Shown: positions 7,358-16,487, counted from the first letter of the stretch. The stretch is 64,000 nt of DNA from Rhodoplanes sp. Z2-YC6860 (GCF_001579845.1 NZ_CP007440.1:5416029-5480028), one strand, 5' to 3'. A program made the numbers and translations. Notes: generated by a model not told the origin, from the sequence alone.

Positions 7358-8275
7358 ATGTTTCGCTTCACGATCGCAGGACTTCTGGCAGTCCTCGCCG
7401 CTGCCGTCGCATCGCTCGCGCCGGCCGCGAATGCCGCCGAGCCGCGCATTGAGAGCCGCTTCGCCGAGGTGAACGGCGTGAAGCTGCACTATCTCGTCGC
7501 CGGGCAAGGCTCGCCCGTCATCCTGCTGCACGGCTATGCGCAGAACAGCCACATGTGGCGGCCGCTGATTCCGAAGCTCGCCGCGACTCATACCGTCATT
7601 GCGCCGGACCTTCGTGGCTTCGGCGGATCGGGCAAGCCCGCGAGCGGCTACGACAAGAAGACCATGGCGCAAGACGTCCATGCGCTTACGCAGTCGCTCG
7701 GATTGAAGCGCGTGGGCATCGCCGGCCACGACATCGGGCTGATGGTGGCCTATGCCTACGCCGCGCAATATCCCGACGAGGTCGACCGCATCGTGCTGAT
7801 GGATGCGTTCCTGCCCGGCATTGGCGACACCACCGGCATCTTCCTGCTACGCGACTTGTGGCACTTCCACTTCTACGGCGAGACGCCGCTGAAGCTCGTA
7901 GCCGGCCGCGAGCGCATCTACTTCGAGCATTTCTGGAATGACTTCGCGGCCAATCCGAAAAAGTCCGTGTCTGAGACCGACCGCCGGTTCTACACCAAGG
8001 CTTACGCGCAGCCCGGCGCCATGCGCGCGGGCTTCGAGGTGTTCCGCGCCTTCGATCAGGACGCCAAGGACTTCGCCGAACTGGCGAAGACGAAGCTGAA
8101 GATGCCGATGCTGGTGCTTTCCGGCGAAAAGGCCGGAGGGCAGTTCCTGATCGATCAAGGCAAGATGGTCGCCGACAATGTCGAGGGCGTGATCGTGAAA
8201 GGCTCCGGCCACTGGCTGATCGACGAAGCGCCGGACCAGGTGATCCCGAAGCTCGTGGAGTTCTTCAAGCCGTAG
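7358..8275 (+). CDS. Secreted alpha/beta hydrolase, Asp-nucleophile type
   Basis: A 305-residue protein with an N-terminal signal peptide ending near AANAAEP. The fold is canonical: oxyanion motif LLHGYAQNSHMW (57-68), PDLRGFGGSGKP (83-94), nucleophile elbow GHDIG with Asp125, and a C-terminal GSGHWLIDEAP carrying the catalytic His. Asp rather than Ser at the elbow places it with epoxide hydrolases and haloalkane/haloacetate dehalogenases. Export to the periplasm is less usual for that group. GGGGAG precedes the ATG. Substrate cannot be told from sequence; it has no same-strand neighbours close by. Confidence 0.85.
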   Translation: MFRFTIAGLLAVLAAAVASLAPAANAAEPRIESRFAEVNGVKLHYLVAGQGSPVILLHGYAQNSHMWRPLIPKLAATHTVIAPDLRGFGGSGKPASGYDKKTMAQDVHALTQSLGLKRVGIAGHDIGLMVAYAYAAQYPDEVDRIVLMDAFLPGIGDTTGIFLLRDLWHFHFYGETPLKLVAGRERIYFEHFWNDFAANPKKSVSETDRRFYTKAYAQPGAMRAGFEVFRAFDQDAKDFAELAKTKLKMPMLVLSGEKAGGQFLIDQGKMVADNVEGVIVKGSGHWLIDEAPDQVIPKLVEFFKP

Positions 8276-8349
8276 AGCCCCAGGCGAGGGCTCAAAAAAA
8301 ACGGAGAGCGCTGCGAACGGGACCGCGTGAGCCGCGTCGATAGTCGCGG

Positions 8350-8718
8350 TTAGACGATCATCTCCATCATCGCATCGACGACGCGCTGCGGCTCGAACGG
8401 CTTTGCGAAAAAGCGGCTGCCCTTGGGCAAGTCGGGAGAGGTGACGATGCCCGATGTCACCACGATCGCGACCGGCGGCCAACGGTCGCGAACCGCCGCA
8501 GCGAGCTTCACGCCGTTCATCGTTCCGGGCATGTCGACGTCCGTGAACACGATGCAGATGTCGTTTCGTGCCTCGAGAAGCCGGATTGCGGCATCGGCAT
8601 TGACGGCGGTTAGCGTTCGGAATCCGGCGTCTTCGAGGAAATCTATGGCGTTGAGAAGCAGCAGCGGGTCGTCCTCCACGATGAGGACAGTCACCTTGTC
8701 GCCAGCCGGAATGGTCAT
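8350..8718 (-). CDS. Single-domain response regulator
   Basis: A 122-residue CheY-like receiver with no output domain. The acidic pair is VEDD (15-18), the phosphoacceptor is Asp60 in VFTDVDMPG, the switch Ser/Thr is in VVTSG and the conserved Lys is in FFAKPF. It starts 15 bases after the stop of the HWE kinase gene, so the two are almost surely co-transcribed and a cognate pair. Single receivers next to HWE kinases are common in rhizobia and usually act as phosphate sinks or intermediates. AGGAGG lies about 12 bases upstream of the ATG. Confidence 0.9.
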   Translation of the reverse strand: MTIPAGDKVTVLIVEDDPLLLLNAIDFLEDAGFRTLTAVNADAAIRLLEARNDICIVFTDVDMPGTMNGVKLAAAVRDRWPPVAIVVTSGIVTSPDLPKGSRFFAKPFEPQRVVDAMMEMIV

Positions 8719-8733
8719 GGTATCCGCTGCCTC

Positions 8734-10272
8734 CTAACGATCCACAATGAGAGACAGTGGCGCGCGGAAAACTGCACTGAAGCCCGTCGAAGTATAAGCG
8801 AGTTCGGCTTGGCCCGTTCCCGCAATGCCCAACTTTATCAGCCGGGTGCCGAAGCCGCCCCGTTCCGGCTCCTGGGCGGCCGGGCCGCCGAACTCCCGCC
8901 ATGAGAGCACAAGATCGCTGCCGTCGATCCGCCAAGTCGTCTCAACGCCGCCTCCCGGCATCGATAGCGAGCCGTACTTGACCGCGTTGGTGGCAAGCTC
9001 GTGAACCAGCAGCGACAACGAAAGCGCCGCCTTGTCGCCGAGTCGGACGTCCGGGCCGGCCACGAAGAACCGACCTGCGTCGGCGTGCAACTCCATGACC
9101 GCCGTCAGCACGTTCCTGAGGTCGGCGCTGCTCCAGCTCGTCTGCAGCAGGATGTCATGGGCACGGCTCAAGGCCGTCACGCGCCGGTTGAACGCTTTCA
9201 CCGCTTCCTTGTCGCTCGCGCCGCGCATGGTTTGGGTCGCGATGGCCTGCACCATTGTCAGAGTGTTCTTCAGCCGGTGGCTCAGCTCGTGATTGAGAAC
9301 CTGCTGCCGGTCGTCCGCTTGCTTCCGCTGCGTGATGTCCTGGACAACACCAATCATGCGTACTGGCTGGCCGCGCGGATCACGAACGAGTTCGCCGCGA
9401 CGGGAAATCCAGACGACGGTCCCGTCCGGCCGCTTGATCCGGTACTCGATCGTCGGCGCCAGCTGACCGAGAGCGCGCGCCGACTCGTTGGAGACGATCG
9501 CCGCATCGTCGGGATGCACCATTCGTTCGGCTGCCGATGCCGGGATGAGACGCGACACCGGCAGCCCAAAGATGATGCAGAACTGCTCGCTCGGCCGGAT
9601 CTGGTTGGTCGCGATGTCGATCTCAAAAGTGCCGATCTGGCCCGCCTCTTGCGCCATCCGCAGCCGGCGCTCGTTGTCGTGCAGCCGCGCGATCAGACGC
9701 TCGCTCGCGGCCTGCCGGCGTTCGAGCGCATCCTGCTCAGTCTGCTGCTGCGCGATCGTGCCTTCGGCTTCGGATGCCGCCCTGCGCAGTTCCAGGAGCA
9801 CCATGACCTGCCGCGACAGTGCCTCGAGCCCCGCCACCTGCTCCGACGTCAGGCCTTGCGGCCGAGGCTCCAGATCGATGACGCACAGCGTGCCGAGCGG
9901 CTGGCCGTCGAGCGAGCGCAAGATCGCGCCGGCATAGAACCGGATGTGCGGCTCGTCCGTGACAAGCCTGTTCCAGGCCGTTCGTCCGTCCTTGGTGAGA
10001 TCGGGGATGATCAGTGTGTCGTTCTGTGCGATCGCATGTGCGCACACCGACTGCTCGATCGGCGTCTCACACATTTCGGTGCCCAACGCCGCTTTGAACC
10101 ATTGGCGGTTGGATTCGACGAAGCTGACCAGCGCCACCGGCGTCTGGCATACCTGCCGCGCGAGCATCACCACGTCGTCGAACCCCGCCTCCGGCAACGT
10201 ATCCAGAATGCGATAGCTGCCGAGGGTCGCAAGCCGTTGGGCATCGGTTACGATTTCGGGGATTTCAGGCAT
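8734..10272 (-). CDS. HWE-family sensor histidine kinase with GAF and PAS domains
   Basis: A 512-residue cytosolic kinase. Residues about 5-160 are a GAF domain (YRILDTLPEAGFDDVVMLAR start, GTLCVIDLEPRP end). A coiled linker leads to a PAS/PAC domain (about 205-320, ending RMIGVVQDITQRKQ). The dimerisation region contains HELSHRLKN with phospho-His332, the N box is HELATNAVKYGSLS, and the WRE of LVLSWREFGGP defines the HWE class. There is no transmembrane segment, so the signal is intracellular, possibly light, redox or a small ligand through GAF/PAS. It is followed directly by its receiver gene. Confidence 0.92.
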   Translation of the reverse strand: MPEIPEIVTDAQRLATLGSYRILDTLPEAGFDDVVMLARQVCQTPVALVSFVESNRQWFKAALGTEMCETPIEQSVCAHAIAQNDTLIIPDLTKDGRTAWNRLVTDEPHIRFYAGAILRSLDGQPLGTLCVIDLEPRPQGLTSEQVAGLEALSRQVMVLLELRRAASEAEGTIAQQQTEQDALERRQAASERLIARLHDNERRLRMAQEAGQIGTFEIDIATNQIRPSEQFCIIFGLPVSRLIPASAAERMVHPDDAAIVSNESARALGQLAPTIEYRIKRPDGTVVWISRRGELVRDPRGQPVRMIGVVQDITQRKQADDRQQVLNHELSHRLKNTLTMVQAIATQTMRGASDKEAVKAFNRRVTALSRAHDILLQTSWSSADLRNVLTAVMELHADAGRFFVAGPDVRLGDKAALSLSLLVHELATNAVKYGSLSMPGGGVETTWRIDGSDLVLSWREFGGPAAQEPERGGFGTRLIKLGIAGTGQAELAYTSTGFSAVFRAPLSLIVDR

Positions 10273-10370
10273 ATCGAAGCTGGTTTTGGGGCGACGGGCG
10301 GTCGTCGGACTGGCCAGTATTAGGCCGAACCGGCCCGGAAAGTTCCATGCCCGCGCAAGCTCGGATTGTA

Positions 10371-10799
10371 TCAATGCCGATCGAGCAGCGGCTTGAGCTT
10401 CGGCGCCTCGAGATTGAGCCGGATCGAATTGTCCTCGCGCGCCGCTGCGGCAGGCTCGGGCGCGGCCTGCCTTGGCAACGTCGCGTACCATTGCCGGGCT
10501 GCGCTTGCGATCGTCGCCTGCGGATTCGCCGCACAATAGTCCGCCGCCGATTTGAGCACCTGGTCGTTGGTCAGGTTGATGGCCGCCGCGCCGCCGTTTG
10601 CCGATTGGGCCGCGTTGACGCCGCTGACATAGCCGAGAAGCCAGTTCGACGCCTGGTGATAGGTGATATCGCTCGTGCGCGCGCCCTTGGTGTACTGCGC
10701 GCAGGTCACGCCCGCGGCGCCGAACTGCTTCTGCGCCAGCGCGGGCGAGGAAACCGCCAGCATCGCAGCCAGCAGCGTAAGGCGGATCTTGCATGTCAT
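10371..10799 (-). CDS. Small exported HdeA/Rap1a-like protein
   Basis: A 142-residue precursor with a signal peptide (MTCKIRLTLLAAMLAVSSPALA). The mature domain has two cysteines, in VTCAQYTKG and AADYCAANP, that could form the disulfide typical of HdeA-like periplasmic proteins. The intervening YHQASNWLLGYVSGVN helix is typical of the rhizobial relatives. The C-terminal third is Pro/Ala-rich and likely disordered. HdeA and HdeB are acid-activated chaperones; whether this protein shares that role is not shown. It is followed by the kinase gene at 98 bases. Confidence 0.6.
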   Translation of the reverse strand: MTCKIRLTLLAAMLAVSSPALAQKQFGAAGVTCAQYTKGARTSDITYHQASNWLLGYVSGVNAAQSANGGAAAINLTNDQVLKSAADYCAANPQATIASAARQWYATLPRQAAPEPAAAAREDNSIRLNLEAPKLKPLLDRH

Positions 10800-10877
10800 C
10801 GCGGCGTCACCTCGAGCGGAGCGAACACGCCCCACTCTACCCCGCGGCACGCCCCGCGTGAAACCGCCCGCTTCGCC

Positions 10878-11861
10878 CTATTGCGGCACGATGCCGGCCT
10901 CGGCGGTCACTTTCTTGAACTCCTCGCGGTCCGTGTCGAGGAACCGCGTGAACTCCTCGGGCGTATCGCCGATCGGCTCCAGCGCGCGGTCGACCAGATT
11001 CTTCTGCCTGAACTCCGGCGTCCGGATGATCTCGACGATGGCCCGGTTGATCTGCGCAATAAGAGGCTTGGGCGTCGCGCCCGGCGCCACGATGCCGAAG
11101 TAGTTCCGGTTCATGCGCTCCGTGTAGCCAAGTTCGCTCAGCGTCGGCACCTGCGGGAACAGCGGCGAGCGCTTGTCGCTGTCGACCGCAAGCCCGACCA
11201 GCGTCCCCTCGGCGATCAGCGGCGCAAAGTTCGCGCCGCCGAAGAACGCGATCGGGGTCGAGCCGTTGAGGATGCCGGTCAGCGCTTCGCCGCCGCCGCG
11301 GAATGGCACGTTCACGATGTCGATGCCGTGCTGCTTGTTGAAGCGCTGGATGAACAGCCGCTGCGCAACGGCCGGCGTCACGAAGGCGAGCGGCTTGGCC
11401 TTGGCCGCCGCCGGCAACTCCGTCAGCGACTTGATGCCGAGCGAGGCGTGCGCCACCAGCACCTGCGTGTTGAAGAACAGATTGGTCACCGGCGCCAGAT
11501 CACGCCGCGTGTCATAGCCGACGTTCTTGTAGAGGAAATCGTTGTAGACCAGCGTCTCGCCGGACAAGGCGCAGAGCGTGTAGCCATCGGGCGGTGACTC
11601 GGCGCAGGCCCTCCCCGCCAGCATGAAATTGCCGCCGGGCTTTGGCTCGATGATGAAGGCCTGGCCCAGGCGCTTTTGCAGTTCCTGGGCGAGCGCACGC
11701 AGGAAGACATCGAACGTGCCGCCCGGCCCGACATTCTCGATGAACTTCACAGTGCGCGCCGGGTAGTTTTGCGCCGATGCCTGCAACGGAAGCAGCGCCG
11801 CCAACGCAAACGACAGCAAGGCTGCGCGCAACGTCCCGGGCTTCATGCCCGTGTTCTGCAT
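10878..11861 (-). CDS. Bug/TctC-family tricarboxylate-type binding receptor
   Basis: A 327-residue exported solute receptor. The signal peptide ends LPLQASAQ, and the mature start NYPARTVKFIENVGPGGTFD matches the Bug family pattern YPxRPxxxxVPxxxGGxxD, where this loop binds a carboxylate through water. GGNFMLAG, SPPDGYTL and the VPFRGGGEAL segment are further family marks. The usual P-F/Y-x-x-G-G reads NVGPGGTFD here. It is preceded by GGAGGAGGAGG and lies 55 bases after the amidohydrolase gene, probably in its operon. No TctA/TctB membrane partners are in the window. Confidence 0.9.
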   Translation of the reverse strand: MQNTGMKPGTLRAALLSFALAALLPLQASAQNYPARTVKFIENVGPGGTFDVFLRALAQELQKRLGQAFIIEPKPGGNFMLAGRACAESPPDGYTLCALSGETLVYNDFLYKNVGYDTRRDLAPVTNLFFNTQVLVAHASLGIKSLTELPAAAKAKPLAFVTPAVAQRLFIQRFNKQHGIDIVNVPFRGGGEALTGILNGSTPIAFFGGANFAPLIAEGTLVGLAVDSDKRSPLFPQVPTLSELGYTERMNRNYFGIVAPGATPKPLIAQINRAIVEIIRTPEFRQKNLVDRALEPIGDTPEEFTRFLDTDREEFKKVTAEAGIVPQ

Positions 11862-11895
11862 AACCTCCTCCTCCTCCGTCTCACCCGATCGTCAG

Positions 11896-11918
11896 CCCGG
11901 CTTATGCCGGGTCTTTTT
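11896..11918 (+). terminator. Terminator-like hairpin pointing against the operon
   Basis: CCCGGC-TTAT-GCCGGG followed by TCTTTTTA is a good intrinsic terminator, but only in the plus direction. The genes on both sides run on the minus strand. It could stop transcription coming from the left into the amidohydrolase gene, or act as an RNA-stabilising hairpin in the minus-strand mRNA. Confidence 0.45.
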
Positions 11919-12885
11919 ATACTACGTTCAGTTTCAAGAGCTTTGCTGCATTCTTCCAGAGGATCGCCTCGCGGCTGGCCTCCGGAATGTCCAGATCCTT
12001 GATCAGCTTGATCGCCTTGGGCTTCAGCGACGTCAGCGGCGGCGCATCGCTGCCATAGAGAATGCGGTCCGGCCCCATCCACTCCAGCACCATCTTCAGC
12101 GCCGGCTCGTTGTAGGTCACGCTGTCGATGTAAAGCCGTTTCATGTATTCGCTGGGCTTCCGCTTGATCTTCATCGGCACGTAAGGACCGAGGAAGAACG
12201 CCTCGTCGCCCAGCTCGTAGGCATAGTCCATGCGGCTGATGGTCTCGCAGATGCCGCCGCCGCCATGCGAGGCGACGAGCTTCACCTTCGGGAAGTCTTC
12301 CAGGATGCCGCGCACGATCAGGCGGCCGAGCGCGAGACACAGATCGAACGGCCGGCCGATGCTCGACGCCAGCCGATACTCGCGCATGCGCTCCTCACCG
12401 AAGCCCGCGTTCGGCGGATGGATCATCACCGGCACGTCGAGATCTTCGATCAGCTCCCAGAACGGCCGTGCCTCGTCGTCGTCGGGGTAGCTACCCTTGT
12501 GGCTCGAGTGGATGAAGACGCCCTTGAGGCCAAGCACGCGGATCGCGCGCTCGGTTTCCTTGATGAATGCCGGCCCGCCGCACGGCAGGATCGTCGCAAA
12601 CGAATAGAGCACCCCCTTGTGGTCGGACTGCACCCGCGCAGCGTAGTCGGTCCACTTCTGCACGGCCGCAAGTTCTTCGCTCGCGCTCTTGCCGCGCAGA
12701 TAATGCGCAGCGTTGGTCACGACGCTGACGTCAATGCCCGCTTCGTGATGCGCCCCGAGGAAATTCTCCAGCACCATGGGGCAGCCGCGTTCGCCCCAGC
12801 TTGGACCGCCCTTGCCGTCCCACGTGCCTTTGTCGTCGGCCGCTTCCTCCGGGGTGTAAATGTGTGCGTGCCAGTCGATGATCAT
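11917..12885 (-). CDS. Amidohydrolase_2 family metal-dependent hydrolase/decarboxylase
   Basis: A 322-residue TIM-barrel enzyme of the ACMSD-like amidohydrolase group. The metal motif DWHAHIY is at residues 4-10, further ligands are expected at MIHPPN and ASHGGGG, and the C-terminal Asp is in ILYGSDAPP. Members act as non-oxidative decarboxylases or ring-cleavage-product hydrolases on aromatic acids. The gene is divergent from a LysR gene and followed by a Bug receptor, a layout that suggests uptake and processing of one carboxylate under LysR control. AAAGGCGG precedes the ATG. Confidence 0.85.
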   Translation of the reverse strand: MIIDWHAHIYTPEEAADDKGTWDGKGGPSWGERGCPMVLENFLGAHHEAGIDVSVVTNAAHYLRGKSASEELAAVQKWTDYAARVQSDHKGVLYSFATILPCGGPAFIKETERAIRVLGLKGVFIHSSHKGSYPDDDEARPFWELIEDLDVPVMIHPPNAGFGEERMREYRLASSIGRPFDLCLALGRLIVRGILEDFPKVKLVASHGGGGICETISRMDYAYELGDEAFFLGPYVPMKIKRKPSEYMKRLYIDSVTYNEPALKMVLEWMGPDRILYGSDAPPLTSLKPKAIKLIKDLDIPEASREAILWKNAAKLLKLNVV

Positions 12886-12965
12886 GCGGGCCGCCTTTCT
12901 TGTTATCGAGGCCGCAATGTCGTCGCTTTGCGGTTCGCGAGCCAATCGTATTTAATGGCGGAAGA

Positions 12966-12982
12966 TATAACCTTGCGTTATA
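12966..12982. promoter_or_regulatory. LysR-type operator, perfect palindrome
   Basis: TATAAC-CTTGC-GTTATA is a perfect six-base inverted repeat with a five-base centre and fits the T-N11-A rule of LysR binding sites. It is 13 bases upstream of the lysR start codon and 80 bases from the divergent amidohydrolase gene, as expected for an autorepressing LysR protein. Confidence 0.8.
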
Positions 12983-12995
12983 GGTCGGCCGCCCG

Positions 12996-13901
12996 ATGAA
13001 CCTCGCCCAGTTGCGCTACTTCGTCGCCGTGGCGCGCAACAAGAGTCTCAGCCGCGCAGCGAGCGACCTGCACATCTCCCAGCCCGCGCTGACCCGCCAG
13101 ATCAAGCTCCTGGAAAGCGAGCTCGGCGGCGGGCTCCTGCAGCGCCACGCCCGCGGCGTCAGCGTCACCGATCTGGGCCAGATTCTGCTGGAGCGCGCCG
13201 AGCGTCAGTTGCGCGACTTCGAGCAGCTGCGCAGCGACGTTGCCGACGCCTCGATCGCGCCGAGCGGCCGGCTTCGCATCGGCTGTCCTCCTTCGCTCAG
13301 CACGTTTCTCCTGACGCGGCCGCTGAAGACGTTCATGCAGACGCATCCGAAGGTGATCGTGGAGGTGCGCGAAAGCATCAGCGACGATCTGTGGAAGGCC
13401 GTGCTGCACGACCGCCTCGACATCGCGATCGTCAGTGCGACGGGCCTTGAAACCAGCCGTCACTTCCTGTCTGAAATCCTGTTCGATGAGCCGATCTGGA
13501 TGTTCGGCCCGCGACGAGCGCGTGGATGGCCGGCGAGCCAGAGCCTCGACGGGCTACCGCTGATTCTTACCCACTCCAACAACGCGGCGCGCGACGCGGT
13601 CGAGCGCGACATGCGGCGCGCGGGGCACGAGATCAAGATCGTGGCGGAGACGGATTCGCCGCGACTGATGATCGAGATGATCAAGGCCGGCGTGGGCTAC
13701 ACCATCGCGCCCTACCTCACCTTCTTCCGGCAGCTCCGCACCCGCGAGCTGTCGGGGCGACCGCTGAAGCGGCTCACGGTCGAGCGCACGCTGATCCACC
13801 GCAACGATCGCTCGGCGAGCAAGGCCATGCGCCTATTCGCTGAGCTCTTGCGGCCGGAAATCGAATTGGCCTGCAAGGAAATCGCCAAGGCGAAGAGTTA
13901 A
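12996..13901 (+). CDS. LysR-family transcriptional regulator
   Basis: A 301-residue regulator. The winged helix-turn-helix occupies residues 1-60 (MNLAQLRYFVAVARNKSLSR, then HISQPALTRQIKLLESELGG), followed by the linker helix and an effector-binding domain with two alpha/beta lobes. It is divergent from the amidohydrolase/Bug pair with a perfect operator in between, so it most likely regulates that pair in response to its substrate or a product. The downstream ABC binding-protein gene on the same strand starts 70 bases later and could be controlled too. Confidence 0.93.
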   Translation: MNLAQLRYFVAVARNKSLSRAASDLHISQPALTRQIKLLESELGGGLLQRHARGVSVTDLGQILLERAERQLRDFEQLRSDVADASIAPSGRLRIGCPPSLSTFLLTRPLKTFMQTHPKVIVEVRESISDDLWKAVLHDRLDIAIVSATGLETSRHFLSEILFDEPIWMFGPRRARGWPASQSLDGLPLILTHSNNAARDAVERDMRRAGHEIKIVAETDSPRLMIEMIKAGVGYTIAPYLTFFRQLRTRELSGRPLKRLTVERTLIHRNDRSASKAMRLFAELLRPEIELACKEIAKAKS

Positions 13902-13971
13902 GACGAGAAGCCAGAGCGTCTTCCAACACGCAAGCTTGAGCAGCTACGATGCCAAGGTCGGGGAACAGGTC

Positions 13972-14943
13972 ATGCGGCGACGCGGGTTCATCCAGGGAAT
14001 TGCGGCCCTAGCGGCTTTTCCGCGTGCCGCGAAGGCGCAGGCCGCGCCGGTCCTCGGCTTCCTTCACGCCAGTTCGGCCACCGGCTACGCCAAGGAGCTT
14101 GCGGGATTCCGCCAGGGCCTGCGCGAGGCGGGCTTCACCGAAGGGCAGAATCTGACAATCGAGTATCGTTGGGCTGACGGCCATTACGATCGGCTCCCTG
14201 CCATGGCCGCCGATCTCGTGCGCCGGCGCGTCGCCGCGATTGCGGCAGCTCCGATCCCCGCGGCGCTCGCAGCCAAGACTGCGACGTCCGACATTCCCAT
14301 CGTCTTCGAGCAAGGCGCGGAACCGGTTCGCTCAGGTCTCGTGCAGAGCCTCAACCGCCCCGGCGCCAACATCACCGGTGTGGTCAATCTCGGCGTCGGC
14401 CTCATCGTCAAGCGCATCGAGATCATACACCAGCTCGTGCCCAACGCCCGGTCGCTCGCGGTGCTGATCAATCCGGCCAATGCGAACGCCGACGAGATGA
14501 CGGGCGAAGCGCAACGCTCGCAGGCGCAGCTCGGCGTCACCGCCGAAATCATGAAGGTCACGACGCTCGACGAGATCGAGAAGGCCTTCGCCAAGGCCGC
14601 CGAACTGAAGGCCGGCGCGGTGGTGGTCGGCGCCGATCCCACCATGAACAGCCTGTCGGCGCAGATCGCGGGCATTGCGACGCGTCACAAACTGCCGGTC
14701 TGCGGCGAGGTGTCCGAGCTGACGAAAGCTGGCGGCCTGTTCAACTACGGCGCAGATCTGCCCGACGCCTATCGTCTCGCCGGCACCTATGTGGCGCGCA
14801 TCCTCAAAGGCGAGAAACCCGCGGACCTGCCGGTGCAGCAGGCCACCAAGGTCGAGATGACCATCAATCTCAAGATTGCGAAGGCGCTCGGCATCGCTGT
14901 TCCTCTGCCGCTGTCTGCGCTCGCCAGCGATGTGATCGAATGA
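13972..14943 (+). CDS. ABC transporter substrate-binding protein, TrpX/PF04392 type
   Basis: A 323-residue exported binding protein. The N-terminus MRRRGFIQGIAALAAFPRAA is a Tat-like or lipoprotein-free signal with paired arginines. The core motifs RQGLREAGFTEGQNLTIEYR, PIVFEQGAEPVRSGLVQSLN and RPGANITGV are characteristic of the ABC_sub_bind family, many of which bind aromatic amino acids or similar ligands. An upstream TTG in frame was not used because GGGGAACAG is well placed before this ATG. No permease or ATPase gene is adjacent, so the partner genes are elsewhere. Confidence 0.85.
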   Translation: MRRRGFIQGIAALAAFPRAAKAQAAPVLGFLHASSATGYAKELAGFRQGLREAGFTEGQNLTIEYRWADGHYDRLPAMAADLVRRRVAAIAAAPIPAALAAKTATSDIPIVFEQGAEPVRSGLVQSLNRPGANITGVVNLGVGLIVKRIEIIHQLVPNARSLAVLINPANANADEMTGEAQRSQAQLGVTAEIMKVTTLDEIEKAFAKAAELKAGAVVVGADPTMNSLSAQIAGIATRHKLPVCGEVSELTKAGGLFNYGADLPDAYRLAGTYVARILKGEKPADLPVQQATKVEMTINLKIAKALGIAVPLPLSALASDVIE

Positions 14944-15044
14944 GAAGGCATGCATGTTGCAACCGGTGCGGCAGCAGTTCGCCCGGGGCATTGGCGCTAC
15001 TTCGGTCCGTTACTCTATCATTGCGGTCCGCAAGGGAGTGACCG

Positions 15045-15944
15045 ATGCCGATCGTCTTTCGACCTGCTCACGCTGACGACCTGCAGCGGATGCAAGAGCT
15101 CGTCGTTGGCAGCATCAACGACCTGACCGAACGTCACGGTTTTGGGTCCATGGCGAGCGTGGGCCGTCCGGATTTCCAATCGTTCTCCCTCAAGGATGAT
15201 CCCGACGGCTTGTGGATCGCAGAAGCCGACGGGGAGATCGTCGGTTCCGCGTTGAGCTGGGTGTGCGGGGATTTATGGTTTCTGGCGGAGCTGTTTGTCT
15301 CCCCCGGCCGGCAAGGTAGCGGCATCGGCAATCGGCTCTTGGCGCACACATTCGATCATGCCCGAAAGGCGGGGGCCACCAACAAGAGCCTCATCACATT
15401 CACGTTCAACGTCGTGTCGCAGGGACTGTATATCCGGCATGGAATGTTGCCGCGCCTGCCGATTTATCTGTTCAGCGGCACGCGTGCCACGCTCAAGCCC
15501 CCCCGGCAAGGCGACGAGCTCCATTGCGTCGCGATCGAACCTTCCGCCTCGCATCTCGACACGCTGGCACAACTCGATTTGAGTGCGTTGGGCGTCTCAC
15601 GCGAGAAGCATCACCGTTATCTTCTCGGCGATGCCACGATGAAAGGTGTTTTCCTGAAGCAGCATGGCGATTGCGTCGGCTACGCCTATGTCTCGGCCAA
15701 TGGTCACGTGGGTCCTCTGGCGGTCGCAGAAGCGCGCCATATGGGCGCAGCGTTCAGGACAGCGCTGAGCCAGGCGGCAACAGACGGCGCCGAAAATTTG
15801 TCCGCCTTCCTTCCCGGCACGAGTGAAGCGCCCGGCATTGCCTTGGAGCATGGGATGCGGATCAGGTTTCCCATGGTGCTGGTATCGACACGCGAATTCG
15901 GCGATTGGACCCGATACCTTCCCCGAAATCCGGGCTTTATGTGA
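15045..15944 (+). CDS. GNAT-family N-acetyltransferase, two-domain
   Basis: A 299-residue protein. The N-terminal GNAT domain has the acetyl-CoA signature LFVSPGRQGSGIGNRLL (about 85-101), with the preceding strand LWFLAELFV. The C-terminal half, after about residue 155, reads like a second, degenerate GNAT fold (GVFLKQHGDCVGYAYVSANG, later GIALEHGMRI), lacking the pyrophosphate-binding loop. Such tandem arrangements occur in several acyltransferases. The acceptor is unknown. GGGAG precedes the ATG; the neighbours give no functional hint. Confidence 0.8.
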   Translation: MPIVFRPAHADDLQRMQELVVGSINDLTERHGFGSMASVGRPDFQSFSLKDDPDGLWIAEADGEIVGSALSWVCGDLWFLAELFVSPGRQGSGIGNRLLAHTFDHARKAGATNKSLITFTFNVVSQGLYIRHGMLPRLPIYLFSGTRATLKPPRQGDELHCVAIEPSASHLDTLAQLDLSALGVSREKHHRYLLGDATMKGVFLKQHGDCVGYAYVSANGHVGPLAVAEARHMGAAFRTALSQAATDGAENLSAFLPGTSEAPGIALEHGMRIRFPMVLVSTREFGDWTRYLPRNPGFM

Positions 15945-16025
15945 TCGCGCCGCCGCCAACGGCGGCGGCAGCGCGGGTCTTGGCGGCGTTAGTCTCAGCG
16001 GCAGCCGGTCTCGGGTCCGCGGCGA

Positions 16026-16487
16026 TCAACTGGCTTTCAGCGACGACAACTGCTCGGTGTCGAAGCGGGCGCGCAGTTTCCCGATGGCCGCGGCATCCGG
16101 CGGCGTGCTCTGCGCCACGAGTTTCACCAACTCCTCGAAGTAGTGCTCGTGGCCGGGCGGTGAGACCGTCATGATCATCCGCATCGTCTTGTCGCTGGGA
16201 TTGGCGATGTTGTGCGGCACACCCGGGGGAATGAACACATAAGTGCCAGGCTTGGCGCGGATCAATTCGCCGCCGATCGTCCACTCACCCTCCCCCTCCA
16301 GCACATAGAAAGTCTCTTCCTGGACGCGATGGACGTGGGTGCCGGTGGAGAAGCCCGGCGGCAACGTCCAATCGAACATCGACGTGTGCTTGGTGTCCTG
16401 GCCGGTCACCAGGAAGAACAGCGGCTTTCCGGCGAGCGAGACCTGTTTGCCCTCGCCGGGCATGCGGACGACAGCTTTCGCGGTCAT
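16026..16487 (-). CDS. Cupin-domain protein
   Basis: A 153-residue single cupin. The two motifs are THVHRVQEETFYVLEGEGEW (metal ligands His, His, Glu) and later PGVPHNIANPSD (His). The intervening barrel strands are intact, so it should bind a divalent metal. Single cupins range from dioxygenases to sugar isomerases to sensors, and nothing here narrows that down. GGAGG precedes the ATG by six bases. It is divergent from the winged-helix/TPR regulator with about 130 bases between them, so the regulator may control it. Confidence 0.85.
   Translation of the reverse strand: MTAKAVVRMPGEGKQVSLAGKPLFFLVTGQDTKHTSMFDWTLPPGFSTGTHVHRVQEETFYVLEGEGEWTIGGELIRAKPGTYVFIPPGVPHNIANPSDKTMRMIMTVSPPGHEHYFEELVKLVAQSTPPDAAAIGKLRARFDTEQLSSLKAS

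Noticed and set aside
8277-8300. Hairpin AGCCC/GGGCT with an A run after the alpha/beta hydrolase gene
   Set aside because: The homopolymer is A, not T, on the plus strand, so it is not a terminator for that gene; the minus orientation puts the T run before the stem.
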